Shown: one piece after another, positions 53,643 to 62,963 of the stretch
Position numbering within the stretch: the first letter of the stretch is position 1
Layout of the letters: each line of letters begins with the position of its first letter
From: Rhizobium leguminosarum
Lineage (GTDB): Bacteria; Pseudomonadota; Alphaproteobacteria; Rhizobiales; Rhizobiaceae
Assembly (NCBI RefSeq): GCF_001652265.1
Contig: NZ_LWBS01000109.1
Span: 62,001-126,000 of the forward strand
Length of the DNA stretch: 64,000 bases
Direction: 5' to 3'
Position numbers and translations under genes: made by a program
Notes under the pieces: generated by a model
What the model saw: only the letters and a program-made list of their open reading frames with translations
Told to the model about the DNA's origin: nothing
The model's database searches: none

Positions 53643-55016
53643 ATGGCCACCATTCTCCGGAAGATCGCGGAACAGGTCCTGTCGCGAACGACGTTTTCAA
53701 TCGTCGCCATGGACCGGGCAAGAGATGCTGCGGTGGACACCATCGGCTGTATCATCGCAGGCAGGGCCGATGAAAGCGTCGCCGCGCTCACCCGCGCCTT
53801 CGACGGGGAAATCGCCGGGGGCGGCGAAGCGCGGCTCGTTACCGGCGGCTCCGCCTCGCCCTCGCTCGCCGCACTCATCAACGCAACGGCGGCTCATGCG
53901 CTCGATTTCGATGACAATTTCCATCCGGCAAGGGCGCATGCCTCCGCGGTGCTGGTGCCGGCGCTGCTGGCGGTTCTGACGAGCGGCAAGGCCACAAGCG
54001 GAAGACAGTTTCTCGGGGCCTACTTGGCCGGACTGGAAGCGCAAGCGGCGGTCGGCTTTGGCGTCAATCCCTCTCACTATAACAGGGGCTGGCACGCGAC
54101 GGCGACCGTCGGCAGCATCGGGGCTGCGGCTGGCGTGGCACGGCTTCTGGGCGCCGATGAAAACGGCTTAGTCGCGGCGATGAGCCTGGCGACGAGCTTC
54201 GCCTGCGGCCCGAAAGGGCAGTTCGGCACGACCGCCAAACCGCTTCACGCTGGCATTGCCGCGCGAAATGCCGTGGACGCGGCGCGCATGGCGCTGGCAG
54301 GCATGAGCGGTCGGGCGGATATCCTCGAACGGCCGCAAGGCTTCCTCGATCTTTTCGGAGGCGATGATGCCAAGGGCTGGGAGGGCCTGACATTCGACGA
54401 GGAGCATATCATCGAAAGCCGGGACGTGGTGACGAAGCGCCATCCCTGCTGCGCCTCCACCCATCGCGCAATCGACGCGCTTCTGGATCTGAAGCAGGAG
54501 CATGGGCTTTTGGCGGGCGACATTGCCAGGATCGAGACGAAAGTCGGCATATCCGCGGCCCGCAACCTCGCTTATCCCGACCCCGCCGACGAGATGCAGG
54601 CCCGCTTCTCAATGCAATATTGCCTGGCGACAGCTTTCCTCAATGGCTCCCTTAGCCTTTCGGATTTTACGCGGCAGGAGATTGGACGGCCGGAAATCCG
54701 GGAATTCATGCCGCGCATCGAAATGCAGTCCTATTCCGCTGATGAGGAAAGAGGCATGGAGCGCCTCCCGCATGTCGTCACGGTCACGATGCGCGACGGG
54801 CGCATTTTGAACAGGTCCCGCTTGCACGCGAAGGGATCGCTCGAAGCGCCGATGAGCGTTCATGAACGTGAAGTCAAATTCATGGACTGCTTGCGCTGGG
54901 GAAATCGGAATGCGTCCGGCGCCTCTTTCCTGCAGCTTCGCAAGCTTGCCGATTTTGAAAACCTGTCCGGTGACGATCCCTTCTGGAGCCTGATCACGGA
55001 CCGTCAGTCGCCTTGA
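53643..55016 (+). CDS. MmgE/PrpD-family protein
   Basis: A 457-residue MmgE/PrpD protein: ARDAAVDTIGCIIAGRADES, NATAAHALDFDDNFHPARAH, GWHATATVGSIGAAAGVARL, KRHPCCASTHRAIDALLDL and SMQYCLATAFLNGSLSLSDF. The family contains 2-methylcitrate dehydratase and cis-aconitate decarboxylase, but many members act on unknown hydroxy or carboxylic acids. There is no prpB/prpC nearby, so methylcitrate-cycle function is unlikely. Confidence 0.85.
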   Translation: MATILRKIAEQVLSRTTFSIVAMDRARDAAVDTIGCIIAGRADESVAALTRAFDGEIAGGGEARLVTGGSASPSLAALINATAAHALDFDDNFHPARAHASAVLVPALLAVLTSGKATSGRQFLGAYLAGLEAQAAVGFGVNPSHYNRGWHATATVGSIGAAAGVARLLGADENGLVAAMSLATSFACGPKGQFGTTAKPLHAGIAARNAVDAARMALAGMSGRADILERPQGFLDLFGGDDAKGWEGLTFDEEHIIESRDVVTKRHPCCASTHRAIDALLDLKQEHGLLAGDIARIETKVGISAARNLAYPDPADEMQARFSMQYCLATAFLNGSLSLSDFTRQEIGRPEIREFMPRIEMQSYSADEERGMERLPHVVTVTMRDGRILNRSRLHAKGSLEAPMSVHEREVKFMDCLRWGNRNASGASFLQLRKLADFENLSGDDPFWSLITDRQSP

Positions 55017-55031
55017 CAGCTGCCGGGACGC

Positions 55032-55058
55032 ATGGACGGCGGGGGGATGGCTCCCCGC
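55032..55058. terminator. GC-rich hairpin between convergent genes, second copy
   Basis: ATGGACG followed by GCGGGG-GGATGGCT-CCCCGC. It closely repeats the hairpin at 43995-44023 with the same flank. It lies between the PrpD-family and dienelactone hydrolase genes. Confidence 0.5.
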
Positions 55059-55086
55059 GCGCATCATCGTTCAGGCCGCAGCCTGC

Positions 55087-55974
55087 TCAGGCGAGGTATT
55101 TCGTAAACCAGTCGACCGTTCGCTGCCAGGCGAGCTTGGCTGCTGCTTCGTCGTAGCGGGGCGTGGAATCATTGTGGAAGCCGTGATTGACGTTAGGGTA
55201 GATGTAGGCCTCGAATGTCTTTCCAGATGACTTCAGTCCAGCTTCATAGGCCGGCCAGCCTTCGTTGATCCCCTTGTCCAGCCCGGCATAATGGAGAAGC
55301 AGCGGCGCCTTGATCTTCGGCACGTCTTCGGCGCGCGGCTGTCTGCCGTAAAAGGGCACGGCCGCGGCAAGTTCCGGATAGGCCACTGCCGCCGCGTTGG
55401 CCACGCCGCCGCCATAGCAGAAGCCGGTGATGCCGACCTTGCCGGTGGTGAGATCGCTGTGCATCATAAATTCGACCGCCGCGAAGAAATCGTTCATCAG
55501 CTTTTCCGGGTCGACCTTCTGCTGGAGTTCCTGCCCCTTTTCATCGTTGCCGGGGTAGCCTCCGACCGACGTGAGTCCATCCGGCGCAAGTGCAATGAAA
55601 CCTGCCTTTGCCACGCGCCGCGCCACATCCTCGATGTAGGGGTTCAGACCTCTATTCTCGTGAACGACCACCACGGCCGCGACTTTGCCGGCCGCTTTTG
55701 CGGGGCGGACGAGATAGCCGCGGACATCTCCATTCCCTTTTGGAGAGGGATAGGTGATGTATTCGGCTAATATGTCGGGATCGGTGAACTCGACCTGTGT
55801 CGCCAGCGCATAATCAGGGCTCAGCGATGAAAGAATGGCGGCTGCCGTCACGCCGCCGACAGCGAATTTGCCGGCTCGGTCGAGAAACTCGCGCTTGGTA
55901 ATTTTCCCGTGCGCGTAATAATCGTAGAGTTCGAGAAGTTCCTGAGGGAAATCCTTGGCTGTCATGCGGGTCAT
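55087..55974 (-). CDS. Dienelactone hydrolase family protein with N-terminal export-like segment
   Basis: A 295-residue alpha/beta-hydrolase. The catalytic cysteine is in [17 protein letters not shown], with an acid residue near [13 protein letters not shown] and the histidine in [13 protein letters not shown]. The N-terminus [20 protein letters not shown] with a following hydrophobic run looks Tat-like but has KR instead of RR. GGAGGAGCC precedes the start. DLH-family enzymes open lactones or esters; substrate unknown. Confidence 0.85.
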   Translation of the reverse strand: MTRMTAKDFPQELLELYDYYAHGKITKREFLDRAGKFAVGGVTAAAILSSLSPDYALATQVEFTDPDILAEYITYPSPKGNGDVRGYLVRPAKAAGKVAAVVVVHENRGLNPYIEDVARRVAKAGFIALAPDGLTSVGGYPGNDEKGQELQQKVDPEKLMNDFFAAVEFMMHSDLTTGKVGITGFCYGGGVANAAAVAYPELAAAVPFYGRQPRAEDVPKIKAPLLLHYAGLDKGINEGWPAYEAGLKSSGKTFEAYIYPNVNHGFHNDSTPRYDEAAAKLAWQRTVDWFTKYLA

Positions 55975-56302
55975 GATGGCTCCTCCTTGCCTTCGGGTCT
56001 CGCACTATCCTACACACGTAAACTCGCGGCTCTTTTCAACATTTCGCGAGTTCTGCGTGAGCTTGCCGGGGCGATCGTTGGCTGCGCCAAAGTCGCTGAA
56101 TTCGCTGCCTCGGCGTCGAGAGATGCGCCCTGTTCGCTTTGGCAATCCGCGCCCGGCCGGTCGCAGCCAGTAATCGGCCGCCGGCTATCGATCTATGAAA
56201 ATTAATTTCATGCTCGCGCTTCGATGCCCGTTTTCTATTGACGCCTCCCGATTTTTGTCCCAACTTAAAGAAAATAAATTACTAAATGGGAACTTGATCG
56301 GC
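55975..56302. other. Divergent intergenic region, promoter area of the sugar operon
   Basis: About 330 bases between divergent genes. The last 80 bases before the dehydrogenase are AT-rich (AAAGAAAATAAATTACTAAA) and contain TATTGACG, which may be a -35 element. TCCCA and TGGGA form a widely spaced dyad there. No gene is seen. Confidence 0.4.
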
Positions 56303-57460
56303 ATGAAAGTGGGAATCATCGGGCTAGGATTCCGGCTCGGCTATCTCGGCTATGTTTTCAAGGCAATCGATAGCAGCTTCGACATTGTCGGCTATGTGGA
56401 TCCGGAACCCGCCGGACTTCCCGGATTGACGGAAAAGGGCATTTCAGTCGGCAAGGCCTATGCTTCGCCGGACGAGTTCCTCGCCTCCGAAAAACTCGAT
56501 CTGCTGATGATCGGATCCCCCAATCACCTGCATCTCGACCATATCAGGCTCGGACTTCAGGCCGGTCTCAAGGTCTTCTGCGAAAAGCCGATCGTCACCA
56601 CGATCGCAGAAAGCATCGAACTTGCCCATCTGATGGCAAAATTCGGCCATGAGCGACTGATGGTCGGTCTCGTGCTGCGTTATTCTCCGCTCTACAAGGA
56701 TCTGCGCGCCATCCAGGCCGAAGGCAAGCTCGGCCAGATCGTCTCGATCGAGGCTTCCGAACATATCGAGCCCTATCACGGCGCATTCTTCATGCGCGAC
56801 TGGCGCCGTTACGAGCGCTATTCCGGCAGCTTCATGCTGGAAAAATGCTGCCACGACCTCGACCTGTATAATGGCGTCGTCGGTGCCCGGCCGGAGCGGG
56901 TCGCAAGTTTCGGCGGCCGCAAGAGCTTCATTCCGGCCAACGACCCGGCGCGTGAGGGCATCAACGACCTCGAGCTTTTCCACCGCAAGCCGAGCGGATG
57001 GATGGGCTCGGACAAGGTGTTCGACAGCGACGCCGATATCATCGATTATCAGGTGGCGATCGTCGAATATGCCAACGGCGTCGGGATGAACTTTCACACC
57101 AATCTCAACGTGCCCGACCAGTTCCGCCGTTTCGCCATCATGGGTTCGCGCGGCATGGCCGAAGGCGATTTCGTTCGCGGCTATCTCGACGTTCACGAAC
57201 AGCTGACCGGCAACAAGGTGGTCGAGAACAAATATGCCGCCACCGAGCTCTCCCAGCACTACGGCGCCGACGAACAGATGGCGAGCGACCTGCTTGAAAG
57301 CGTGCGCACCGGGCTCGAACTTCCCGTTTCCACGCTGAATGCGCTCGAAGCCGGCATCCTCGCTCTGGCGATGGACGAAGCGAGGATGAAGAAAACGGTC
57401 GTCGATCTCAGACCCATCTGGGATCGATTCGACGAAGCCCTTCACGCAAGAGCGGCTTGA
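56303..57460 (+). CDS. Gfo/Idh/MocA-family oxidoreductase
   Basis: A 385-residue NAD(P)-dependent dehydrogenase: Rossmann motif KVGIIGLGFRLGYLGYVF, LLMIGSPNHLHLDHI, FCEKPIVTTIAES (EKP catalytic lysine) and SGSFMLEKCCHDLDLYNGVV with the conserved His/Asp. It opens a five-gene operon with a CUT1 sugar importer, so it likely oxidises the imported sugar or polyol. Start ATG 56303 gives the canonical MKVGIIG. Confidence 0.9.
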   Translation: MKVGIIGLGFRLGYLGYVFKAIDSSFDIVGYVDPEPAGLPGLTEKGISVGKAYASPDEFLASEKLDLLMIGSPNHLHLDHIRLGLQAGLKVFCEKPIVTTIAESIELAHLMAKFGHERLMVGLVLRYSPLYKDLRAIQAEGKLGQIVSIEASEHIEPYHGAFFMRDWRRYERYSGSFMLEKCCHDLDLYNGVVGARPERVASFGGRKSFIPANDPAREGINDLELFHRKPSGWMGSDKVFDSDADIIDYQVAIVEYANGVGMNFHTNLNVPDQFRRFAIMGSRGMAEGDFVRGYLDVHEQLTGNKVVENKYAATELSQHYGADEQMASDLLESVRTGLELPVSTLNALEAGILALAMDEARMKKTVVDLRPIWDRFDEALHARAA

Positions 57461-57473
57461 GGGGGGCGGCAGG

Positions 57474-58358
57474 ATGAGTGTTCAAAGAAGCACCTTCATC
57501 TTCGCTTGCATCCTTCTTCTTCCGGCTGTGCTCTATGTTCTGGCGATCGTCGCCTATCCGCTGGTCGATACGTTCATTCTCTCCTTCACCGACGCGTCTC
57601 TCCGGAAGACCACCAATTGGATCGGCTGGGTCAATTACGAGAAGATCTTCAACGAGCGGTTTGCGGAAGTCATCATCCGGACCTTCATCTGGACCTTCTT
57701 CTCGGTCGCGCTGAAAATGGTGATCGGTACATTCGGAGCGACGATGCTGAACGCCGCGGTCCCCGGCCGCTCATTGTTCCGGCTTTTGACCATGCCGCCA
57801 TGGATCGTGCCGATGGCGATCGGCATCTTCATGTGGGGCTGGATGTATAATGGCCAGTTCGGGATGATATCAGGCATGTTGCAGCGCTTCGGTCTCGTCG
57901 ACGGCCCGGTCGCCTTCCTCGCCTATGGAAGCACCGCCTTCTGGGCCACGATCATCACCGACGTGTGGATCGGCGTGCCGCTGGTGACGATCTACTTCCT
58001 GGCGGCGATCCAATCCATTCCGAAGGATCTCTACGAGGCCGCCTGGACCGACGGCGCCGGCCGCTGGTACCGCTTCCGCCGCATCACGCTGCCGCTGATG
58101 GTGCCGGCGATCATCACCATGTCGATGCTCTCGCTGATCGCCACCTTCAACTCGTTCGATATCATCTGGATCCTGACGCAGGGCGGACCGAGCGGCGAGA
58201 CGACGACGATGATCATCGATACCTATCAGACCGCGATCGGCTCGAAGAAATACGGTGAAGGTGCAGCGCGCGCCGTTTTGATCTGCATCTTCCTGTCGCT
58301 TTTCTGCTTCGCCTATTTCCGCGTCACCCGCCGCCTCAATCCGGAGAAGCGCGCATGA
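57474..58358 (+). CDS. Sugar ABC transporter permease (MalF/UgpA type)
   Basis: A 294-residue CUT1 permease: FIFACILLLPAVLYVLAIVA (first helix), LVDTFILSFTDASLRK, and the EAA loop KDLYEAAWTDGAGRWYRFRR. GGCAGG precedes the ATG. The stop overlaps the next gene by four bases. Confidence 0.9.
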   Translation: MSVQRSTFIFACILLLPAVLYVLAIVAYPLVDTFILSFTDASLRKTTNWIGWVNYEKIFNERFAEVIIRTFIWTFFSVALKMVIGTFGATMLNAAVPGRSLFRLLTMPPWIVPMAIGIFMWGWMYNGQFGMISGMLQRFGLVDGPVAFLAYGSTAFWATIITDVWIGVPLVTIYFLAAIQSIPKDLYEAAWTDGAGRWYRFRRITLPLMVPAIITMSMLSLIATFNSFDIIWILTQGGPSGETTTMIIDTYQTAIGSKKYGEGAARAVLICIFLSLFCFAYFRVTRRLNPEKRA

Positions 58359-59212
58359 GCAATTCGGCCATGATCGACCGTTACCGCTGGTGGGAAATCA
58401 TCCTGATCTATTGCGGCATCGCGCTGTTTCTTTTCTTCGTGCTGTCGCCCTTCGTCGAAGGTTTCCTGGTGTCGCTGAAGCCGCTCAGCCAGCTCTTCTC
58501 CTCGCCCTACCGCTTCTGGCCGGAGAACGGCTCGTTCGAAGCCTACCGGACGATGTGGATCAGCGTGCCGGGCTTCGGGCGTTATATCTTCAACTCGTTC
58601 TTCATCTCGATCATCGTCACGCTGATCGTGCTCGGCCTCGTCATTCCGGCGGCCTATGCCTTTGCGAAGTTTGAATTCAAGGGCATGGGCATCCTGCTCG
58701 GTGCCTTCCTGACGGTGAACATGTTCTCCGGCGCCGTGCTGCTGATCCCGCTCTTCCGGCTGATGCGGAGCATCGGCGTGCTCAACACCTATCTCGCCAT
58801 GATCGTACCTGGCGTCGCCTTCCTGATCCCTTCGGCGATCTGGCTGCTGCGCACCTACATGATCCGTATTCCGCAGGAGCTTAACGAAGCGGCCTACATG
58901 GACGGCGCCAGCCACTTCTACACGCTGCGCCGGGTCATCCTGCCGATTGCGATGCCGGGGATTATCGTCGTCGCCATCACCACCTTCATCGGCGCCTACG
59001 CCCAGCAATTCATCTTCGCGCTGACGTTCAACTCGAAGACCGAATACATGCCCTTGCCGGTGGGGCTCTTTGCTTACTTCGGCAAGCAGGAGGTCATCTG
59101 GAACGAACTGATGGCGGCTTCCTTCGTCGGCATCGCGCCGGCGATGGTCGTCATCTTCTTCCTTCAGCGCTACCTTGTCGGCGGGCTGACCGCCGGTGCG
59201 GTGAAACAATAA
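58355..59212 (+). CDS. Sugar ABC transporter permease (MalG/UgpE type)
   Basis: A 285-residue CUT1 permease: IILIYCGIALFLFFVLSPFV, VIPAAYAFAKFEFKGMGIL, EAA loop QELNEAAYMDGASHFYTLRR and terminal helix LMAASFVGIAPAMVVIFFLQ. It pairs with the preceding permease. Confidence 0.9.
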   Translation: MSNSAMIDRYRWWEIILIYCGIALFLFFVLSPFVEGFLVSLKPLSQLFSSPYRFWPENGSFEAYRTMWISVPGFGRYIFNSFFISIIVTLIVLGLVIPAAYAFAKFEFKGMGILLGAFLTVNMFSGAVLLIPLFRLMRSIGVLNTYLAMIVPGVAFLIPSAIWLLRTYMIRIPQELNEAAYMDGASHFYTLRRVILPIAMPGIIVVAITTFIGAYAQQFIFALTFNSKTEYMPLPVGLFAYFGKQEVIWNELMAASFVGIAPAMVVIFFLQRYLVGGLTAGAVKQ

Positions 59213-59258
59213 GACCAAAAAACGAGTGAACAGCTAACACAAGAATGGGAGTCACGAC

Positions 59259-60491
59259 GTGAGCATATCAATCAAGACAGGCCTTATGGCGCTCGCCCTG
59301 CTCGGTTCGACGGCACTGACCACGGTCACTGTCCAGGCGGCCGACAAGGAAATCAGCTGGATCTATTGCGGCGACACGATTGACCCGGTCCACACCAAAT
59401 ATATCAAGCAGTGGGAAGAAAAGAACACAGGCTGGAAGATCACCCCCGAGGTCGTCGGATGGGCACAGTGCCAGGACAAGGCAACGACGCTCGCCGCCGC
59501 CGGCACGCCGGTGGCGATGGCCTATGTCGGCTCGCGCACGCTGAAGGAATTCGCCCAGAACGATCTTATCGTTCCGGTGCCGATGACCGATGACGAGAAG
59601 AAGACCTATTACCCCCACATCGTCGACACGGTGACCTTCGAGGGCAACCAGTGGGGCGTTCCGATCGCCTTCTCCACCAAGGCGCTCTATTGGAACAAGG
59701 ATCTCTTCAAGCAGGCCGGCCTCGATCCCGAGACGCCGCCGAAGACCTGGGCCGAAGAAATCGAGATGGCAAAGACCATCAAGGAAAAGACCGGCATTCC
59801 GGGTTTTGGTCTCTCCGCCAAGACCTTCGACAACACCATGCACCAGTTCATGCATTGGGTTTACACCAACAATGGTGCGGTGACCGATGCTGAAGGCAAG
59901 GTCACGCTGGATAGCCCCGAAATCCTCGCTGCGCTGAAGGCCTACAAGGACATCGTCCCCTACTCCGAAGAAGGCCCGACGGCCTATGAGCAGAACGAAG
60001 TCCGCGCCATCTTCCTCGACGGCAAGGTCGCCATGATCCAGGCCGGTTCGGGTGCCGCCGACCGTCTGAAGAAGACGCAGATCAGCTGGGGCATCACGAC
60101 GCTGCCGCTCGGTCCGAACGCCAAGGGTCCGGGCACGCTGCTGATCACCGACAGCCTGGCGATCTTCAAGGGTTCGGGCGTCGAGGACAAGGCGACAGAA
60201 TTCGCCAAGTTCATCACCTCGCCCGATGTACAGTCGGAATACGAACTGCAGGGCGGCGCCGGTCTCACTCCCCTGCGCCCGTCGGCAAAGGTCGACGAGT
60301 TCGTCGCCAAGGATCCTTACTGGAAGCCCTTGATCGACGGCATCAGCTATGGTGGTCCCGAGCCGCTCTTCACCGACTATAAGGGCTTCCAGAACTCGAT
60401 GATCGAGATGATCCAGTCGGTTGTCACAGGCAAGGCCGAACCGGAAGCCGCACTCAAGAAGGCTGCCGGCGAAATCGAGGCATTCAAGTAA
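59259..60491 (+). CDS. Sugar ABC transporter substrate-binding protein
   Basis: A 410-residue CUT1 binding protein. Signal peptide SIKTGLMALALLGSTALTTV with cleavage after VQAA. Conserved parts: AKEISWIYC-like start (DKEISWIYCGDTIDP), WGVPIAFSTKALYWNKDLFK, and VRAIFLDGKVAMIQAGSGAA. Starts at GTG 59259 with GGGAG upstream. Followed by a stable hairpin at 60510-60535. Sugar identity unknown. Confidence 0.9.
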   Translation: MSISIKTGLMALALLGSTALTTVTVQAADKEISWIYCGDTIDPVHTKYIKQWEEKNTGWKITPEVVGWAQCQDKATTLAAAGTPVAMAYVGSRTLKEFAQNDLIVPVPMTDDEKKTYYPHIVDTVTFEGNQWGVPIAFSTKALYWNKDLFKQAGLDPETPPKTWAEEIEMAKTIKEKTGIPGFGLSAKTFDNTMHQFMHWVYTNNGAVTDAEGKVTLDSPEILAALKAYKDIVPYSEEGPTAYEQNEVRAIFLDGKVAMIQAGSGAADRLKKTQISWGITTLPLGPNAKGPGTLLITDSLAIFKGSGVEDKATEFAKFITSPDVQSEYELQGGAGLTPLRPSAKVDEFVAKDPYWKPLIDGISYGGPEPLFTDYKGFQNSMIEMIQSVVTGKAEPEAALKKAAGEIEAFK

Positions 60492-60509
60492 ACTCTCGCG
60501 AGGCTCCTT

Positions 60510-60535
60510 GGGGTCGCGGCATAAGCTGCGACCCC
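60510..60535 (+). other. Stem-loop between binding-protein and ATPase genes
   Basis: GGGGTCGCGGC-ATAA-GCTGCGACCCC: an 11-bp stem with one wobble and a tetraloop; no strong T-run. Probably stabilises the upstream mRNA segment. Confidence 0.6.
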
Positions 60536-60581
60536 TCCCCTAATCGAATGTGCGACGAAGACCGCCGGCGGAGACAGATTT

Positions 60582-61715
60582 TTGGGACAGCTCCTTCTCA
60601 ACAAAGTTCAGAAATTCTACGGCGACTACGAAGTTCTGAAGGGCGTGCAACTCGAGGTGAAGAACGGCGAGTTCGTCGTCTTCGTCGGACCGTCAGGCTG
60701 CGGCAAGTCCACGCTCTTGCGGATGATCGCCGGCCTCGACGCGACGACGGCAGGCGACATCGTCATCAATGGCGTCAGGGTCAACGACCTGCCGCCGGTC
60801 AAGCGCGGCATCGCTATGGTTTTCCAGTCCTACGCGCTCTATCCGCATATGACCGTATTCGAGAACATCGCCTTCCCGCTGCGCGTCGAAAAGATGGAAG
60901 AGCAAAAGCTCAAGGCCAAGGTGGAAAACGCCGCGCGAATCCTGCACCTCGAGGAGCGGCTCCAGCAGAAGCCCGGGATGCTCTCCGGCGGCCAGCGCCA
61001 GCGCGTCGCGATCGGCCGCGCCATCGTGCGCGAACCGAAGATCTTCCTGTTCGATGAGCCGCTGTCCAACCTTGACGCAGCACTCCGAGCCGACATGCGC
61101 ATCGAGCTTGCCAAGCTGCACCGGCAGCTGAAGGCGACGATGATCTATGTGACGCACGACCAGGTCGAAGCCATGACGATGGCCGACCGCATCGTCGTGC
61201 TCGACGCCGGCAACATCTCCCAGACCGGCGCGCCGCTGGAGCTGTATCACAAGCCCGCCAACCAGTTCGTCGCCGGCTTCATCGGCAACCCGAAAATGAA
61301 TTTTCTCCCCGTGACTTGCAAGGGCATCAGCGCGGGCGGCGTCGAAGTCGATTATCTCGGCCAGTCCGCCGTTCTGCCGGTGACGCCGCGCGACGGCATG
61401 GCCGGCAAGACGCTGACGCTCGGCATCCGGCCGGAGCATATCCAGCTCAACGGCGGCGATATCGACTTTACCGTCACCCCGACGGTCATCGAACGCCTCG
61501 GCGCCAATACGGTGGCTTATGCCTCGCTCAACGGCGAGGCCGAAAATTTTTGCGCCATGCTGCCCGGCAGCGTCGGCATCCGCGCGGACGTGCCGGTTGC
61601 AACCGGCATCAATGCCGCAGATTGCCACCTCTTCGACGAGGCAGGCATAGCTTTCGAGCGGCGCGTGGAACTGACCGAAATCGATATGAACGTGATCAAT
61701 CCGACGGCGGCCTGA
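60582..61715 (+). CDS. ugpC: Sugar ABC transporter ATPase (UgpC/MalK type)
   Basis: A 377-residue ATPase: Walker [10 protein letters not shown]-loop [20 protein letters not shown], signature [15 protein letters not shown], Walker [17 protein letters not shown] and H-loop [14 protein letters not shown], then a TOBE domain ([12 protein letters not shown]). It starts at TTG 60582 preceded by GGAGA. The symbol denotes the subfamily; the sugar is not known. Confidence 0.85.
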   Translation: MGQLLLNKVQKFYGDYEVLKGVQLEVKNGEFVVFVGPSGCGKSTLLRMIAGLDATTAGDIVINGVRVNDLPPVKRGIAMVFQSYALYPHMTVFENIAFPLRVEKMEEQKLKAKVENAARILHLEERLQQKPGMLSGGQRQRVAIGRAIVREPKIFLFDEPLSNLDAALRADMRIELAKLHRQLKATMIYVTHDQVEAMTMADRIVVLDAGNISQTGAPLELYHKPANQFVAGFIGNPKMNFLPVTCKGISAGGVEVDYLGQSAVLPVTPRDGMAGKTLTLGIRPEHIQLNGGDIDFTVTPTVIERLGANTVAYASLNGEAENFCAMLPGSVGIRADVPVATGINAADCHLFDEAGIAFERRVELTEIDMNVINPTAA

Positions 61716-62002
61716 AGCGACTGGCTTCGTGTCGGCGGTCCGTCCTGCCAGGCGTCGGTTCCGGGGGGCGAAATGACACCCGAGGCAATTGCGGTTGCCC
61801 GCCGGCAGGAGTTCGGCCCATTGCGGGCATTTGGTATTGTCGGACATTGAGATTTTTTAGCCGCACCCGCAAAGCGGACATTTGCCCGAACTGGCGAGAC
61901 AGCAGGTTGATGCCGCCACAGGACCCTCTGGCAATCGGACGGCAGTTCTCGCGGCGTTCGGTCCGCTTTTCTTCTATTGCACGGAGCTAAGCCAAGCCTT
62001 TT
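61716..62002. other. Gene-free stretch after the sugar operon
   Basis: Nearly 290 bases before the hairpin at 62003. GAGATTTTTTAGCCGC at about 61849-61864 contains a T6 run but no clear preceding stem. No ORF with a ribosome binding site was identified. Confidence 0.4.
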
Positions 62003-62030
62003 GACCGCGGGCGTTGCGAAGCCCGCGGTC
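62003..62030. terminator. Perfect 10-bp hairpin downstream of the small membrane-protein gene
   Basis: GACCGCGGGC and GCCCGCGGTC flank an eight-base loop, five bases beyond the stop of the minus-strand gene. AAAA rather than TTTT follows on that strand, so it may be a stability hairpin; on the plus strand it is preceded by TTTT. Confidence 0.5.
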
Positions 62031-62035
62031 AGTCG

Positions 62036-62412
62036 TCACGCCTCTGCACCAAATCCGTGGCGGGCAATGGTCACCAGAAACAGTAGCATCGAGGCCAAAG
62101 TCAGTATCGCGCCGGCACTCGCCAGAGCGGGCGAATCTCCGGCCATGACCATGGCAATACCTGGGACCATGAGAGCGACACCGAGGATGGCAAGTCCGGC
62201 GTGAACGCGGGGAAGTATCCCCCACGCTGCGGTGGGGGTCAGCCGGTAGTACAAGCCAAACAACGCCAGCGTCGTCCATCCCACCAGGTTGAGATGCGCA
62301 TGGGCCGGCGCCAGAAGGTGGTCCTCGCTGATTGCCATCTGGATCCCCCAAACCATGCCAGCGGTGACACACACGACCGCCGCGAGAAAAAGATAAAGGC
62401 GATGTCACGCAT
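62036..62412 (-). pseudogene. Small multi-helix membrane protein (heme-copper-oxidase-like), frameshifted
   Basis: ATG 62412 has AGGGG upstream, lies one base after the cupin stop, and reads MRDIAFIFF before losing similarity. The next frame gives LAAVVCVTAGMVWGIQMAIS, EDHLLAPAHAHLNLVGWTTL, ALFGLYYRLTPTAAWGILPR and two more helices to a stop at 62036. Adding one A to the A5 run at 62387-62391 joins them into a roughly 125-residue four-helix protein. HAHLNLVGW recalls subunit I of cytochrome oxidases. It is a pseudogene or a sequence error. Confidence 0.65.
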
Positions 62413-62413
62413 A

Positions 62414-62863
62414 TCAGCCCCTCTGCGCCAGCCCGGGCCCGGTAAACTGCGAGCCATAGCGTGCCGCACATTCGGCAACCGCGGCGATGTCACGCGGTAT
62501 TTGAAAACCGGCTGCGGCGACTTCTTCGAAAAAACCTTCAAAGCCACCCGGCGTCAGCACGGCGATGCAAACAGCGCCGTCGGGACCGGTGCGGAAGCTA
62601 TGACGCTTGCCACGTGGGATATGCGCAGTCTCCATCGGACCGCGCCGAAACACGGTGCCCTCAAGTTCGAAATCAATGACGCCTTCCAGCACAAGGAAAG
62701 TTTCGTCCTCGGCCCCATGGATGTGCGAAGGCGGGCCTTCGAGCGGGCCGGCAACGCCGTGGACGATGGACATGGCGCCTTGCGTTTCGTCGGAGGACAA
62801 CAGGATGCGATAGGTGGTGCCGTTCCAGCTATGAGACTGCTGTGGCTGGGTATATATGTTCAT
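62414..62863 (-). CDS. Cupin-domain protein
   Basis: A 149-residue single cupin: GPLEGPPSHIHGAEDETFLV (HxH and E ligands), EGVIDFELEGTVFRRGPMET and AHIPRGKRHSFRTGPDG with the last histidine. Such proteins bind Mn, Fe or Zn; enzyme activity is not predictable. It is followed at once by the frameshifted membrane-protein gene and diverges from a LysR gene that may regulate it. Confidence 0.85.
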   Translation of the reverse strand: MNIYTQPQQSHSWNGTTYRILLSSDETQGAMSIVHGVAGPLEGPPSHIHGAEDETFLVLEGVIDFELEGTVFRRGPMETAHIPRGKRHSFRTGPDGAVCIAVLTPGGFEGFFEEVAAAGFQIPRDIAAVAECAARYGSQFTGPGLAQRG

Positions 62864-62963
62864 GATACAGGGACCTTCGTGGTTGGTTGGTCGGAATGCC
62901 CCCGAAATAGCGCACCGCCGGGCTTGTGATAAATTGGATGATTATATCGACTGAATTGATCCC

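Noticed and set aside
53643..55016. Methylcitrate-cycle PrpD
   Set aside because: prpB and prpC are absent from the neighbourhood; family is broad.
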